64,000 nucleotides of DNA from JAIBJN01 sp035762005 (GCA_035762005.1 DASTQA010000068.1:1-64000); one strand, 5' to 3'. Positions 41,993 through 51,486 are shown, counted from the first letter of the stretch. The notes: a model not told the origin generated them from the sequence alone. Program-made: numbers and translations.

Positions 41993-42811
41993 ATGACGTA
42001 TCGCCTCCGCAATATCGGGCTTGCGATCGCGCTCGCAGCGGTCGCGGTCCTGCTCGTCTTCTACTACGTCGCGCAGGAGCGCGGACGCCTCCAGGAAGAC
42101 CAGGAGCTCGTCCCCGTCTGGGTCGCGACGAAGAACATCCCCTCCGGGACGCTCGGCGCCGACCTCGAGTCGGGCGGCTACATCGAGAAGGCCGAGGTGG
42201 AGCGGTCGATCGTCGCTCCCGGCGCGCTGCTCGACCCCCAGGCGGTCGCGACGAAGATCGTCGTCGACCCGCTCTACAAGGGCGAGCAGGTGAGCCAGCT
42301 CCGCTTCCGCTCGCAGGCCGAGCGGGGCGTGCGCGCGCAGCTCACGGGCAACCTCCGGGCCTTCCAGGTCCCCGGGACCGAGCACCAGCTTCTCTCCGGC
42401 ACGCTGCAGGAAGGCGACCGCGTCGACGTCGTCGCGACGATCGACTACAAGTTCGTGAACTTCGGCCCGGTGCCCCAGGGCACCTCGAACGAGGAGCTCA
42501 CGGCCAGCCGCGTCGTCCTCCGCGACCTGCTCGTCCTCCGCGCCCCCAAGGTGGAGACGACGACGAGCAAGATCTCCGACGGCGCCAACCAGGGCGGCAA
42601 CATCTCCGTCCTCCTCGCCGTCACCGACGCCCAGGCCCAGAAGCTCGCCTTCGTCACGCGCGACGACGGGCCGGCCTGGACGCTCCAGCTTCGCCCGCCG
42701 CTCGACGCCTCGGACAGCCCCGAGAGCGTGGAGACGGTCGCCACCATCCTCACCGACGGCCTCAAGGCCCAGCAGCTCCAGCTTCTCGTCCCCGAAGGAG
42801 GGTCCCGATGA
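41993..42811 (+). CDS. cpaB: CpaB/RcpC pilus assembly protein (SAF domain)
   Basis: 272-residue protein: one N-terminal TM helix (~7-27), then VWVATKNIPSGTLGADLESG, the SAF domain typical of Flp-pilus assembly protein CpaB, followed by the RcpC region (LLSGTLQEGDRVDVVATID). It resides on the outer side of the membrane and binds peptidoglycan or assists pilin passage in related systems. A gap of 78 bp separates it from the TadG-like gene. The stop overlaps the next ATG (ATGA). Confidence 0.9.
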   Translation: MTYRLRNIGLAIALAAVAVLLVFYYVAQERGRLQEDQELVPVWVATKNIPSGTLGADLESGGYIEKAEVERSIVAPGALLDPQAVATKIVVDPLYKGEQVSQLRFRSQAERGVRAQLTGNLRAFQVPGTEHQLLSGTLQEGDRVDVVATIDYKFVNFGPVPQGTSNEELTASRVVLRDLLVLRAPKVETTTSKISDGANQGGNISVLLAVTDAQAQKLAFVTRDDGPAWTLQLRPPLDASDSPESVETVATILTDGLKAQQLQLLVPEGGSR

Positions 42812-43992
42812 GCGTCGACACCGCCGTCACCACGCGCGAGCACGTCCGGATCTTCGTCACGGGCTCCTGCGACGGCCTCGACCAGCTCCGCGACGCCCTC
42901 GAGCGCCACGGCGACGTCGAGCTCGTCGGCTCGAGCGTCGGAGTCATGGAGTCCGCCTCGACCCTGACGGGCGGGCACCTCCAGGTCGTCCTCCACGGAA
43001 CGCGCAGCTCGACGCTGCCGGGCGACGAGATCGCGGCCATCCGCGAGCACACGCGGGCGCCGATCATCCTCCTCGCCTCGGGCGAGGCCTCGGCCCTCCT
43101 CGAGGAGGCGCTCGACGCCGACGTCTCCGACGTCCTCCTCCTCCCGCAGATGACCGAGAACGTCCTCTTCGCGATCAGGAAGGCGTCGAAGACCGGCCAC
43201 CGCCCGCTGGCGGCGCCCGGACGGCGGGGCCGCATCGTCACCGTGTTCTCGCCCAAGGGCGGGACCGGGAAGACGGTCACGTCGACGAACCTCGCCGCCG
43301 CCTTCGCGAAGTACGAGGGCCGGAAGACCCTGCTCCTCGACCTCGACCTCCAGTTCGGGGACGCGGCCATCATGCTCGGGATCGAGCCGGAGAAGACGAT
43401 CTACGACCTGGTCGTCGCCCCCGGCGAGCTCGACTCCGAGAAGCTCGCCGGCTACACGACCCGGCACGTCGCCGGGCTCGACATCCTCCCGGCGCCGCTG
43501 CGCCCGGAGGACGCGGAGCTCGTCACCGAGACGAAGCTCTCCCGGCTGCTCGAGGTCGCGCGCGAGAGCTACGACGTCATCGTCGTCGACACCTCGCCCT
43601 TCTTCCACGGGCCGATGCTGGCGACGCTCGACCGCACGGACGAGCTCCTGCTCGTCTGCGGGCTGGACGTGCCCACGCTCAAGAACGTCCGCCTCGCGCT
43701 CCAGACGCTCGAGCTCCTCGCCTTCCCGACGAACCGCATCCGGGTCGTCCTCAACCGCGCCAACACGAAGGTGGGGATGAAGCGGAGCGAGGTCGAGGGC
43801 GCTCTCGAGGTGAAGATCCGCTTCGAGATCCCGAGCGACAGGGCCGTGCCCATCGCCGTGAACCGGGGGAACCCGGCCGTCCTCGCCGAGGCCGGCTCGG
43901 ATTACGCCAAGGCCGTGCGCGCGATGGCGAAAGGGCTCCTGCCCGCCGAGGCCGCGAAGGCGCAGAAGCGCCGGCTCTTCAAGCGGAGCTGA
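42808..43992 (+). CDS. cpaE: CpaE/TadZ-like MinD-family ATPase
   Basis: 394-residue protein with an N-terminal receiver-like domain (~12-130) whose phosphorylation site is degenerate, and a MinD/ParA-type ATPase domain: VFSPKGGTGKTVTSTNLAAA (deviant Walker A, ~145-164) and LLLDLDLQFGDAAIMLG. In Tad systems it positions the secretion machine at the cell pole or septum. It overlaps cpaB by four bases and precedes cpaF by two. Confidence 0.92.
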   Translation: MSVDTAVTTREHVRIFVTGSCDGLDQLRDALERHGDVELVGSSVGVMESASTLTGGHLQVVLHGTRSSTLPGDEIAAIREHTRAPIILLASGEASALLEEALDADVSDVLLLPQMTENVLFAIRKASKTGHRPLAAPGRRGRIVTVFSPKGGTGKTVTSTNLAAAFAKYEGRKTLLLDLDLQFGDAAIMLGIEPEKTIYDLVVAPGELDSEKLAGYTTRHVAGLDILPAPLRPEDAELVTETKLSRLLEVARESYDVIVVDTSPFFHGPMLATLDRTDELLLVCGLDVPTLKNVRLALQTLELLAFPTNRIRVVLNRANTKVGMKRSEVEGALEVKIRFEIPSDRAVPIAVNRGNPAVLAEAGSDYAKAVRAMAKGLLPAEAAKAQKRRLFKRS

Positions 43993-43994
43993 CG

Positions 43995-45440
43995 ATGGGA
44001 CTCCACGACCGCCTCAGGACCTCGAACGGCGGCGGGAGCGGGTCGGCTCTCGGCGAGGCGACCGTCGCCCGCGTCGAGGCTGCCGCCCGCGACGCTCAGC
44101 CGGAGAGCCGCACGCACGATCCCTACGCGGAGCTGAAGAGCCGCGTCCACCACGCGTGCATCGCGAAGCTCGGGCCCGAGCTCTTCAGCGCGCAGACGAA
44201 CGAGGACCTCTCCGAGCGCGTCCTGCGGGCGGTGACCGAGCAGCTCGCGCTCGACCGCACGCCGCTCACGCGCGACGAGCGGCGCCAGATCGTCCGCGAG
44301 ATCACCGACGACATCCTCGGCTACGGGCCCCTCGAGCCCTTCCTCCGCGACGACTCCGTGTCGGAGGTGATGGTGAACGGGCCCGACCGGATCTACGTCG
44401 AGCGGTCGGGGAAGCTCGAGACGACGAACTCGAACTTCGTCGACGACGCGCACCTCCTGCGCATCATCGACAAGATCGTCTCGCAGGTCGGCCGCCGAGT
44501 TGACGAGGCCTCCCCGATGGTGGACGCCCGCCTGCCGGACGGCAGCCGCGTGAACGCGATCATCCCGCCGCTCTCGCTGCGCGGGCCGGTCCTCACGATC
44601 CGCAAGTTCTCCCGCGACCCGTACACGATGGACGACCTGATCAACTTCGGGTCGGTCTCGGCGAGGGCGGCGCACTTCCTCGCCGCCTGCGTGCAGGGCA
44701 AGCTCAACGTCCTCATCTCGGGCGGGACGGGCACCGGTAAGACGACGACCTTGAACGCCCTCTCCGCCTTCGTGCCGGGCGACGAGCGCATCGTCACGAT
44801 CGAGGACGCGGCCGAGCTCCAGCTCCAGCAGGACCACGTGATCCCGCTCGAGTCGCGGCCCGCCAACATCGAGGGCCAGGGAGAGGTCAAGATCCGCGAG
44901 CTCGTCCGCAACGCCCTGCGCATGCGCCCCGACCGGATCATCGTCGGCGAGGTCCGCGGCGCGGAGACGCTGGACATGCTCCAGGCCATGAACACGGGCC
45001 ACGAGGGCTCGCTGACGACGATCCACGCGAACTCGCCACGGGACGCGCTCGCGCGCCTCGAGACGCTCGTCCTCACGGCCGGCGTCGAGCTGCCGCACCG
45101 GGCCATCCGGGAGCAGATCTCGAGCGCGTTCGACCTGCTCGTCCAGATCACGCGGCTCGTGGACGGCTCCCGCCGCCTCTCGCACATCACCGAGGTGCTG
45201 CGGATGGAGTCGGACGTGATCACGCTCCAGGACATCTTCGTGGCGAAGCCGCCCGAGGAGGACTCGACCGCCCCGGGCGCCACGCGGCTCCTGACGCCGC
45301 TGCGGTGCACCGGTCTGAAGCCGCACTTCCTCGAGAAGATGGCGGCGAACGGGGTCAACCTCCCGCCGGCCTTCTTCCAGCAGGAGGACGACGTCGCCCG
45401 CCCGAGCTTCCAGGCCGCGAGCTTCGGCGGGTTCCAGTGA
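43995..45440 (+). CDS. cpaF: CpaF/TadA secretion ATPase
   Basis: 481-residue hexameric ATPase of the VirB11/PulE group that drives pilus assembly. Walker A is in ISGGTGTGKTTTLNALSAF (~239-257), Walker B in RPDRIIVGEVRGAETLDML, and the Asp/His boxes in TIEDAAELQLQQDHVI and GHEGSLTTIHANSPRDAL. The N-terminal ~90 residues are a helical segment typical of TadA. The stop overlaps the fusion gene's ATG (TGATG). Confidence 0.95.
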   Translation: MGLHDRLRTSNGGGSGSALGEATVARVEAAARDAQPESRTHDPYAELKSRVHHACIAKLGPELFSAQTNEDLSERVLRAVTEQLALDRTPLTRDERRQIVREITDDILGYGPLEPFLRDDSVSEVMVNGPDRIYVERSGKLETTNSNFVDDAHLLRIIDKIVSQVGRRVDEASPMVDARLPDGSRVNAIIPPLSLRGPVLTIRKFSRDPYTMDDLINFGSVSARAAHFLAACVQGKLNVLISGGTGTGKTTTLNALSAFVPGDERIVTIEDAAELQLQQDHVIPLESRPANIEGQGEVKIRELVRNALRMRPDRIIVGEVRGAETLDMLQAMNTGHEGSLTTIHANSPRDALARLETLVLTAGVELPHRAIREQISSAFDLLVQITRLVDGSRRLSHITEVLRMESDVITLQDIFVAKPPEEDSTAPGATRLLTPLRCTGLKPHFLEKMAANGVNLPPAFFQQEDDVARPSFQAASFGGFQ

Positions 45441-47299
45441 TGCGGCGGCTCCTCCCCGCGCTCCTTACACTCGCGCTCCTCGTCCCCGGGGCGGCCGTCG
45501 CCGCCACGATCGAGGCGGACACGAGCGACTACCCGGTCGTGCGGGCGACCTTCGTCGCCGAGGAGGCGACGCCGATCGCGCCCACGGTGACCGAGAACGG
45601 CCAGGAGGTCTCCGACGTCATCGCCACGAACCTCGGGCGGGCGAAGAGCATCATGCTGACGATCGACCGCTCGCGCTCCATGGACGGCCAGCCGCTCGTG
45701 GACGCGGTCGCCGCGGCCCGCGCGTTCGTCGCCGCCAAGCCGGACGAGGACCGGATCGCCGTCACGACGTACGCGACCGAGCCGCTCCTGCTCACCGGCT
45801 TCCAGACCTCGACGACCGACGCGGACTCGGCGCTGCGGACGATCTCCGTCGACGACGTCCAGGGGACGAAGCTCTACGACGCGATCGTGCTCTCCGCCAA
45901 CGCCCTCGCCTCCGAGACCTACCTCGGACGCGTGATCATCCTCGTCACCGACGGGAACGAGACCGAGAGCGAAGCGTCCCTCGAGGGGGCGATCGCGGCC
46001 GCGCAGAACGCCGGCGCCGCCGTCTACGTCGTCGCCATCGAGAGCCGGCTCTTCAACCCGGAGCCGCTCCAGCGCATCGCGCAGGAGACCGGCGGGAACT
46101 ACTACGGCGCCGCGTCGACCGCCGCCCTCGACGACGTCTACCGCTCGATCGCGGAGGAGCTCTCCCGCACGTGGCGGCTCGAGTACATCACCTCGGTGCT
46201 CCCGGGCGAGAAGCTCGGAGTCGTCGCCGAGGCCGGCGGCGAGCGGGCGGAGGCCGCGCTCGTCGCGCCCGGCACGCCCGTCGTGCGGCGCACGCCCGCC
46301 GTCGACGGCCACCTGCCCGAGCAGTTCTTCGGCAGCGTGTGGGGCCAGGCCGCGTTCGCCGCAGTCGTCGGACTCGTCATCCTGGTCGCGAGCGCGTTCC
46401 TCTTCGCCTCGCCCAAGGGGGCCTGGCTCAGGGGCCGCCTCGGGCCCCACGTGGACACGACGCGCCGCCTCGCCGCGAAGCAGAGCGGGGGCGACCGCCT
46501 CCGCATGGCCGCCGGCCTCTTCCGCGCGACGGAGGCGACGCTCGGCAAGTTCAAGCCGTGGCAGCGGGTGCACCAGCTCCTCGAGCGGGCGGACCTGCCC
46601 CTGCGCACGGCCGAGTTCGTCTACATCATGCTCGGCGGCGCGCTCCTCCTGGGGCTCGTGGCCGCCGGCTTCACGCGCTCGGTCCCGCTCATCCTCCTCG
46701 GGCTCGCCGCCGGCGGCCTGCTCCCCTACCTCTTCCTCTCCTTCAAGGCGCGCAAGCGCGTGAAGGCGTTCGAGAACCAGCTTCCCGACCTCCTCGTCAC
46801 GATGGCGGCCGGCCTCAAGGCCGGGCACAGCTTCCGCCAGGCGCTGCAGAGCGTCGTCGACGAGGACCAGCCGCCCGCCTCGAAGGAGCTCAAGCGGGTG
46901 CTCACGGAGACGCGGCTGGGACGGCCGATGGACGAGGCGCTCGTCGAGATGGCCCACCGCCTCGGCTCGAAGAACTTCGAGTTCGTGATCACCGCCGTGA
47001 CCATCCAGCGGCAGGTCGGCGGCAGCCTCGCCGGGCTCTTCGACATGGTCGCCGACACCGTCCGCAACCGTCAGCAGTTCGCGAAGAAGATCAAGGGCCT
47101 GACGGCGATGGGCCGGGCGTCCGTGTACGTCCTCGTCGCCCTTCCCTTCTTCGTCGCCTCCATGCTCACGCTCATCAACGCCGAGTACATGAGCCCGCTC
47201 TGGCACACGAGCACGGGCCACAAGCTGATCGCGGTCATGCTCGTGATGATGGCGTTCGGCTCCCTCGTCCTCCGCAAGATCGTCAACTTCAGGTACTGA
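45440..47299 (+). CDS. tadB: von Willebrand A domain fused to TadB inner-membrane pilus protein
   Basis: 619-residue fusion. A signal peptide (MRRLLPALLTLALLVPGAAVA) is followed by a VWA domain, ~60-250, with the MIDAS motif LTIDRSRSMDG (DxSxS), QGTKLYDAI and LVTDGNETES. After a TM segment (~300-320) comes a type II secretion F domain: ENQLPDLLVTMAAGLKAGHS and TIQRQVGGSLAGLFDMVADT with TadB-like helices. TadB normally has no such domain. The VWA part would sit outside the cell membrane, so it may bind pilins, a substrate or a metal-dependent adhesin. Coupled to cpaF by TGATG and two bases before tadC. Confidence 0.92.
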   Translation: MRRLLPALLTLALLVPGAAVAATIEADTSDYPVVRATFVAEEATPIAPTVTENGQEVSDVIATNLGRAKSIMLTIDRSRSMDGQPLVDAVAAARAFVAAKPDEDRIAVTTYATEPLLLTGFQTSTTDADSALRTISVDDVQGTKLYDAIVLSANALASETYLGRVIILVTDGNETESEASLEGAIAAAQNAGAAVYVVAIESRLFNPEPLQRIAQETGGNYYGAASTAALDDVYRSIAEELSRTWRLEYITSVLPGEKLGVVAEAGGERAEAALVAPGTPVVRRTPAVDGHLPEQFFGSVWGQAAFAAVVGLVILVASAFLFASPKGAWLRGRLGPHVDTTRRLAAKQSGGDRLRMAAGLFRATEATLGKFKPWQRVHQLLERADLPLRTAEFVYIMLGGALLLGLVAAGFTRSVPLILLGLAAGGLLPYLFLSFKARKRVKAFENQLPDLLVTMAAGLKAGHSFRQALQSVVDEDQPPASKELKRVLTETRLGRPMDEALVEMAHRLGSKNFEFVITAVTIQRQVGGSLAGLFDMVADTVRNRQQFAKKIKGLTAMGRASVYVLVALPFFVASMLTLINAEYMSPLWHTSTGHKLIAVMLVMMAFGSLVLRKIVNFRY

Positions 47300-47300
47300 C

Positions 47301-48218
47301 ATGCCCTGGTTGCTTCTCATCGCAGGCTTCTCCGTCGCCCTCGCCTTCTTCCTCCTCATGGACGTCGCCACGGCGCCCACGCGGCAGCGTCTCGGCTCGA
47401 TCCGGCGCGCGGCCAACTACGGCAGGGCGAGGATCCCGCACGCGGGCGTCCTCGACGACGGCACGTTCCGGGACCGCGCCCTCGTGCCCATGAAGACGGG
47501 TCTCGCCCGCGTCGTCCTCCGGGTGACTCCGCGCGCGAACGTCGACTCGGTCAACCGCAAGCTCCTCGCCGCCGGCCTCGCCCGCAAGGTCTCGCCCACC
47601 GGCTTCCTCGCCTCCAAGGCGCTGTTCGGCCTCGGCTGCTTCGTCGGGGGCCAGATCGTCGCGGGCGTGAGCGGCGGGCTCGCCTCCAAGGGCATCCTGC
47701 TCGCGGTCGTCTTCGCGCTCGTCGGCTTCATGCTCCCGGACGTGTTCCTCACCTTCAGGACACGGACGCGCAAGGAGATCCTCCGCGCCGAGCTTCCGGA
47801 CGCGCTCGACCTCCTCGCCGTCTCGGTCGAGGCCGGTCTCGGGTTCGACGGCGCCATCTCCAAGCTGACGGAGCACATGGAGGGCCCTCTGGCCGAGGAG
47901 TTCGCCCTCGCGCTCGGCGAGATGCGCATCGGCGAGAGCCGTCAGAACGCGCTCACGAAGATGATGCACCGCGTCGGCACGCCCGAGTTCTCGGCCTTCG
48001 TGCGCGCGATCATCCAGGCCGACCAGCTCGGCATCTCCCTCGGGCGGATCCTCAAGGTGCAGGCCGCGGACACCCGCAGCCGCCGGCAGCTCGCCGCCGA
48101 GGAGCGGGCGATGAAGGCTCCGATCAAGATGCTCTTCCCGACCGTGCTCTTCATCTTCCCGGCCATGTTCATCGTCATCCTCGGGCCGGCGTTCCTCAAC
48201 CTGTCCGAGCTCTTCTAG
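47301..48218 (+). CDS. tadC: TadC-like inner-membrane pilus protein
   Basis: 305-residue type II secretion F-domain protein. ELPDALDLLAVSVEAGLGFD (~166-185) and VGTPEFSAFVRAIIQADQLG (~226-245) are its conserved stretches; four membrane helices flank them. TadC pairs with TadB to form the assembly platform. The ATG at 47301 is one base after the previous stop. No prepilin peptidase gene follows. Confidence 0.92.
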   Translation: MPWLLLIAGFSVALAFFLLMDVATAPTRQRLGSIRRAANYGRARIPHAGVLDDGTFRDRALVPMKTGLARVVLRVTPRANVDSVNRKLLAAGLARKVSPTGFLASKALFGLGCFVGGQIVAGVSGGLASKGILLAVVFALVGFMLPDVFLTFRTRTRKEILRAELPDALDLLAVSVEAGLGFDGAISKLTEHMEGPLAEEFALALGEMRIGESRQNALTKMMHRVGTPEFSAFVRAIIQADQLGISLGRILKVQAADTRSRRQLAAEERAMKAPIKMLFPTVLFIFPAMFIVILGPAFLNLSELF

Positions 48219-48236
48219 CCGGGTCGCCCAGCCGCC

Positions 48237-49673
48237 GTGAGCGACGAGCCGACGAAGACGAAGAAGGACGCCGCCTCGGTCGAGGCCGAGACCGGCTTCG
48301 GCACCGGCCTGCGCGGGAAGCTCGAGCGGCGGCGCGAGCCGGGCGAGGCCGTGAACGGCGACGCCCCCGCCGAGGCGGAGGCCGCCGCCGAGCTCCTCCA
48401 GGCGAACGGCGCCGCCGCAGCGGAGGCCGACGCGCTCCGCGCGGAGCTCGCAGCCTCGCTCGACCGCGAGCGCGACCTGCGCAGCGAGCTCGCCGCGGCC
48501 TTCGAGGCGCGCGACGAGGGCGCCGCGCTCGACAGCGACTTCACCGCCCGGGCCGCCGAGCTCGACGTGCGCGCCGCGAAGCTCGCGGCCGCCGAGCAGG
48601 AGGTCGAGCTGCGCGAGGCGCGGCTCACCGAGCAGCTGCAGCAGCTCCGCGAGGAGCGAGAGCGCCTCTCCGAGCTCGAGACGCAGCTCGTGGCCGCGGA
48701 GGCGCTGACGGCCGAGCGCTCGGAGCACGTGGAGGCGAAGCTGCGCGAGCTCAAGGCCGGCGACCGCGAGCGCGAGCGTCTCGCCGCCGACCTCGCCAAG
48801 CAGGCGCAGGCGCTCGCCTCCCAGGAGACGAAGCTCGCCCGCCGCGAGCAGACCGTGGCGAGCCGCGAGACCGAGATGAAGGCACGCCAGGAGGCGCGCG
48901 CCCGCGCGACCTCCGAGCGCGAGGCCGCCCTCCGCGAGCACGAGAAGGCCGTAGCGGCCCGCGAGCAGGCATCCGTCGCCCGCGAGCGCGAGCTCGCGAA
49001 GGAGCTCTCGCGCGTCCAGGCCAAGGAGGAGGCGCTCGAGGAGCGCGAGGCGGAGCTTCGCTCGAAGCACGATCGCCTGCGCACCGACGCCGAGCGGCTC
49101 GAACGCGAGCTCTCCGGGCGGGACCAGGCGACGCAAGACGCCGTCGGCCGCCTGGCGGAGCTCGACCGGCGCGAGGCCGAGCTCGCAGCCCGCGAGGCCG
49201 AGATCCACCACCGCGAGGCGCACCTGGCGCGCGTGGAGACGGAGACGTCGAAGGTCCTCGACGTTGAGGCGCTGCAGGAGCGTCTGAAGGAGCGCGAGCG
49301 CCAGCTCGCCGAGCGGGAGGCGGAGCTCTCGAATACCGAGGACGTCGCCGAGTCACAGCACAAGCGTCTCGACCGCCGCGAGAAGCGGCTGGCCGAGATG
49401 GAGGAGTCGCTCCGCGACCGCCTGCGCGAGCTCGACGAGCGCGAAAGCACCATGGAGTCGAAGGAGGCCCGGCTCGAGGCCGACATCGAGATTCGCGAGG
49501 ACAAGCTCGAGCGCCGCGAGCAGGAGCTCGCCGACCTCCAGGAGCGGCTGGGCCAGAAGGAGAGCGAGCTCGCCGCCTACGTCGCCCAGGTGCAGACGCA
49601 GCTGAAGCAGCGCGAGGACGAGTGGTGGGAGAAGGTGACCGGGGGAGACCCGGACGCCGTCGCCGCCGACTAG
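48237..49673 (+). CDS. long coiled-coil protein at the end of the Tad operon
   Basis: 478-residue, extremely charged protein, almost wholly one coiled coil from ~60 to ~460, built of Glu/Arg/Ala-rich heptads such as REEREALEEREAEL-like units. The N-terminus (SDEPTKTKKDAASVEAETGF) is disordered and the end, EDEWWEKVTGGD, has a Trp pair. No signal peptide or TM segment. It starts 18 bp after tadC on a GTG and is presumably part of the operon. A cytoplasmic scaffold for the pilus machine is plausible (inference). Base composition is like its neighbours. Confidence 0.8.
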   Translation: MSDEPTKTKKDAASVEAETGFGTGLRGKLERRREPGEAVNGDAPAEAEAAAELLQANGAAAAEADALRAELAASLDRERDLRSELAAAFEARDEGAALDSDFTARAAELDVRAAKLAAAEQEVELREARLTEQLQQLREERERLSELETQLVAAEALTAERSEHVEAKLRELKAGDRERERLAADLAKQAQALASQETKLARREQTVASRETEMKARQEARARATSEREAALREHEKAVAAREQASVARERELAKELSRVQAKEEALEEREAELRSKHDRLRTDAERLERELSGRDQATQDAVGRLAELDRREAELAAREAEIHHREAHLARVETETSKVLDVEALQERLKERERQLAEREAELSNTEDVAESQHKRLDRREKRLAEMEESLRDRLRELDERESTMESKEARLEADIEIREDKLERREQELADLQERLGQKESELAAYVAQVQTQLKQREDEWWEKVTGGDPDAVAAD

Positions 49674-50356
49674 CCCGCGGTCTCGTCCTCCACCAGCTGC
49701 GCCCGCCTGCGTACGAGCGCCTCCCACGCGGCCAGCGTGTCCCCCGAGACCTGGGCGCCGAGGTCCGTCGGCTCGGAGGCCCACGCGAGCTCCGCGACCT
49801 TGACCGTGTCGGGCTCGGGTTCTGCGGCCGCCCGCATGGTCGCCTGGTAGACGACGAGGGCAGACCCCGTGTCGTCGCTCGTCACGACGGCCACCGGCCC
49901 GAAGTCGGGCAGGTCGTCGAGGCCGAGGCCGATCTCCTCCGCGGCGTCGGCGAGGACGGCGTCGCGGGGCGCCTCGCCCGGGCGCAGGCCGCCGGAGGCC
50001 GAGGCCGTCCAGAGCAGGGGGTCCCGCCCGATCGACGGCCCGCGCAGCTGGAAGAGCGTCGGCCCCTCGAGGCGCCGGACGAAGAGCTGGACGCCGAGGG
50101 CGAAGCCGAGGCGGTAGGCGAGCGTGGGCTCCGCGAAGACGACCATGGCCTCGGCGTAGCGGCCCTTGCGGAGGAGGATCCTGCCGTCCCGCCCGACGCC
50201 GTGGCAGAAGGCGATCGGGCCGTCGAAGCGGTTGCTCGTCCGGGCGAGGACGCCGGCTGCGTCGTCGACCGCCCGGCGAACGGGCCCCTCGAGCGGGGGC
50301 GCGAAGGGGTACGGCCGGAACCGAGGCTCGCCGTCGAGGAGGACGATCGCCCGCAC
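49670..50356 (-). CDS. Nudix-type hydrolase with altered Nudix box
   Basis: 228-residue protein. The Nudix box region GGLRPGEAPRDAVLADAAEEIGLGL keeps the leading Gly, the Glu and the EExGL catalytic pair, while the usual Arg-Glu before it is Ala-Asp. The N-terminal half (RFRPYPFAPPLEGPVRRAVD) is not standard. It could hydrolyse a nucleoside diphosphate derivative or act as a NUDIX-like binding protein. The start is GTG 50356 (VRAIVLLDG). It converges with the coiled-coil gene. Confidence 0.72.
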   Translation of the reverse strand: MRAIVLLDGEPRFRPYPFAPPLEGPVRRAVDDAAGVLARTSNRFDGPIAFCHGVGRDGRILLRKGRYAEAMVVFAEPTLAYRLGFALGVQLFVRRLEGPTLFQLRGPSIGRDPLLWTASASGGLRPGEAPRDAVLADAAEEIGLGLDDLPDFGPVAVVTSDDTGSALVVYQATMRAAAEPEPDTVKVAELAWASEPTDLGAQVSGDTLAAWEALVRRRAQLVEDETAG

Positions 50357-50439
50357 GGCGGCAGTCTTGCCGACGCGCCCGACGCCGCGCGCCGGCCTCG
50401 GCGTTTTGCCGCGGCCCGGCGGCGGGCAAGAGAACGCTC

Positions 50440-51486
50440 GTGCCGCGACTCCGCCGCTCCGACTGCTCGCGCCCCGGGATCGTCCGCCGGCGGCGCGGCC
50501 GTGGGTTCGAGTACCTGGACGAGGACGGGACCCGGGTCGACGACGAGGACGCCCTCGAGCGCATCCGCGAGCTCGCCATCCCGCCCGCGTGGACCGACGT
50601 CTGGATCTGCCCCTACCCCTACGGGCACATCCAGGCGGTCGGCACGGACGCCGCCGGGCGGCGCCAGTACCTCTACCACCAGGACTGGCGGCGGCGGCGC
50701 GACCGCGAGAAGTTCGAGGAGATGACGCGCTTCGCCCGGGCGCTCCCACGGCTGCGGGCCCGGGCGGCGAGCGACCTGCGCAAGCGCGGCCTCCCGCGCG
50801 AGCGGGTGCTCGCCTGCGCGGTCAGGCTCCTCGACCGCGGGTTCTTCCGCATCGGCAGCGAGGACTACGCCGAGGCCAACCAGACGTACGGCCTCGCGAC
50901 GATGAAGCGGCGCCACGTCACGCTCGGGGCCGCGGGGCTCATACGCTTCGACTACACGGCCAAGGGCGGCAAGCGGCGGCTCCAGTCGGTCGTCGACCCG
51001 CAGGTCTACCGCGTCGTCGCCGCGCTCAAGGAGCGCCGTGGCCCGGGCGAGCTCCTGGCGTACGAGGTCGACGGCCGTTGCGTGGACGTCGGCTCGGACG
51101 ACATCAACGCGTACATCAAGCAGGTGACCGAGGACGACTTCTCGGCGAAGGACTTCCGGACGTGGAACGCGACCGTCCTCGCCGCCGTGGCGCTCGCCGT
51201 CTCCGGCCAGGCCCACGGCTCGAAGACGGGCCGGCAGCGCGCCGTCGCCCGTGCCGTGAAGGAGGTGGCGCACTACCTCGGGAACACGCCGGCCGTCTGC
51301 CGCGCCTCCTACATCGACCCGCGCGTCTTCGACCGCTTCCACGACGGCTTCACGATCGGCGGAGCCCTGGGCGAGCTCGGCGAGGTCGAGCTCGGCGAGC
51401 CGGCGACCCAGGGCGCCGTCGAGGAGGCCGTCCTCGACCTGCTCGAGCGGGACTACGCCTCGGAGGCGCTCGAGCGCGTCGCGTAG
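50440..51486 (+). CDS. DNA topoisomerase IB
   Basis: 348-residue poxvirus/bacterial-type topoisomerase IB. Seen in order: GRGFEYLDEDGTRV, RELAIPPAWTDVWICPYPYG, the Arg-rich RIGSEDYAEANQTYGLATMK, and the catalytic tyrosine in NTPAVCRASYIDPRVFD (~289). All five catalytic positions (Arg, Lys, Arg, His, Tyr) appear to be present in order. It relaxes supercoils by a 3'-phosphotyrosyl intermediate. A lone gene that begins 84 bp from the divergent Nudix gene. Confidence 0.94.
   Translation: MPRLRRSDCSRPGIVRRRRGRGFEYLDEDGTRVDDEDALERIRELAIPPAWTDVWICPYPYGHIQAVGTDAAGRRQYLYHQDWRRRRDREKFEEMTRFARALPRLRARAASDLRKRGLPRERVLACAVRLLDRGFFRIGSEDYAEANQTYGLATMKRRHVTLGAAGLIRFDYTAKGGKRRLQSVVDPQVYRVVAALKERRGPGELLAYEVDGRCVDVGSDDINAYIKQVTEDDFSAKDFRTWNATVLAAVALAVSGQAHGSKTGRQRAVARAVKEVAHYLGNTPAVCRASYIDPRVFDRFHDGFTIGGALGELGEVELGEPATQGAVEEAVLDLLERDYASEALERVA

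Noticed and set aside
44393..47416. A 1007-codon minus-strand frame across the Tad operon
   Set aside because: Antisense to cpaF and the VWA-TadB gene; low-complexity charged translation with no recognisable domain.
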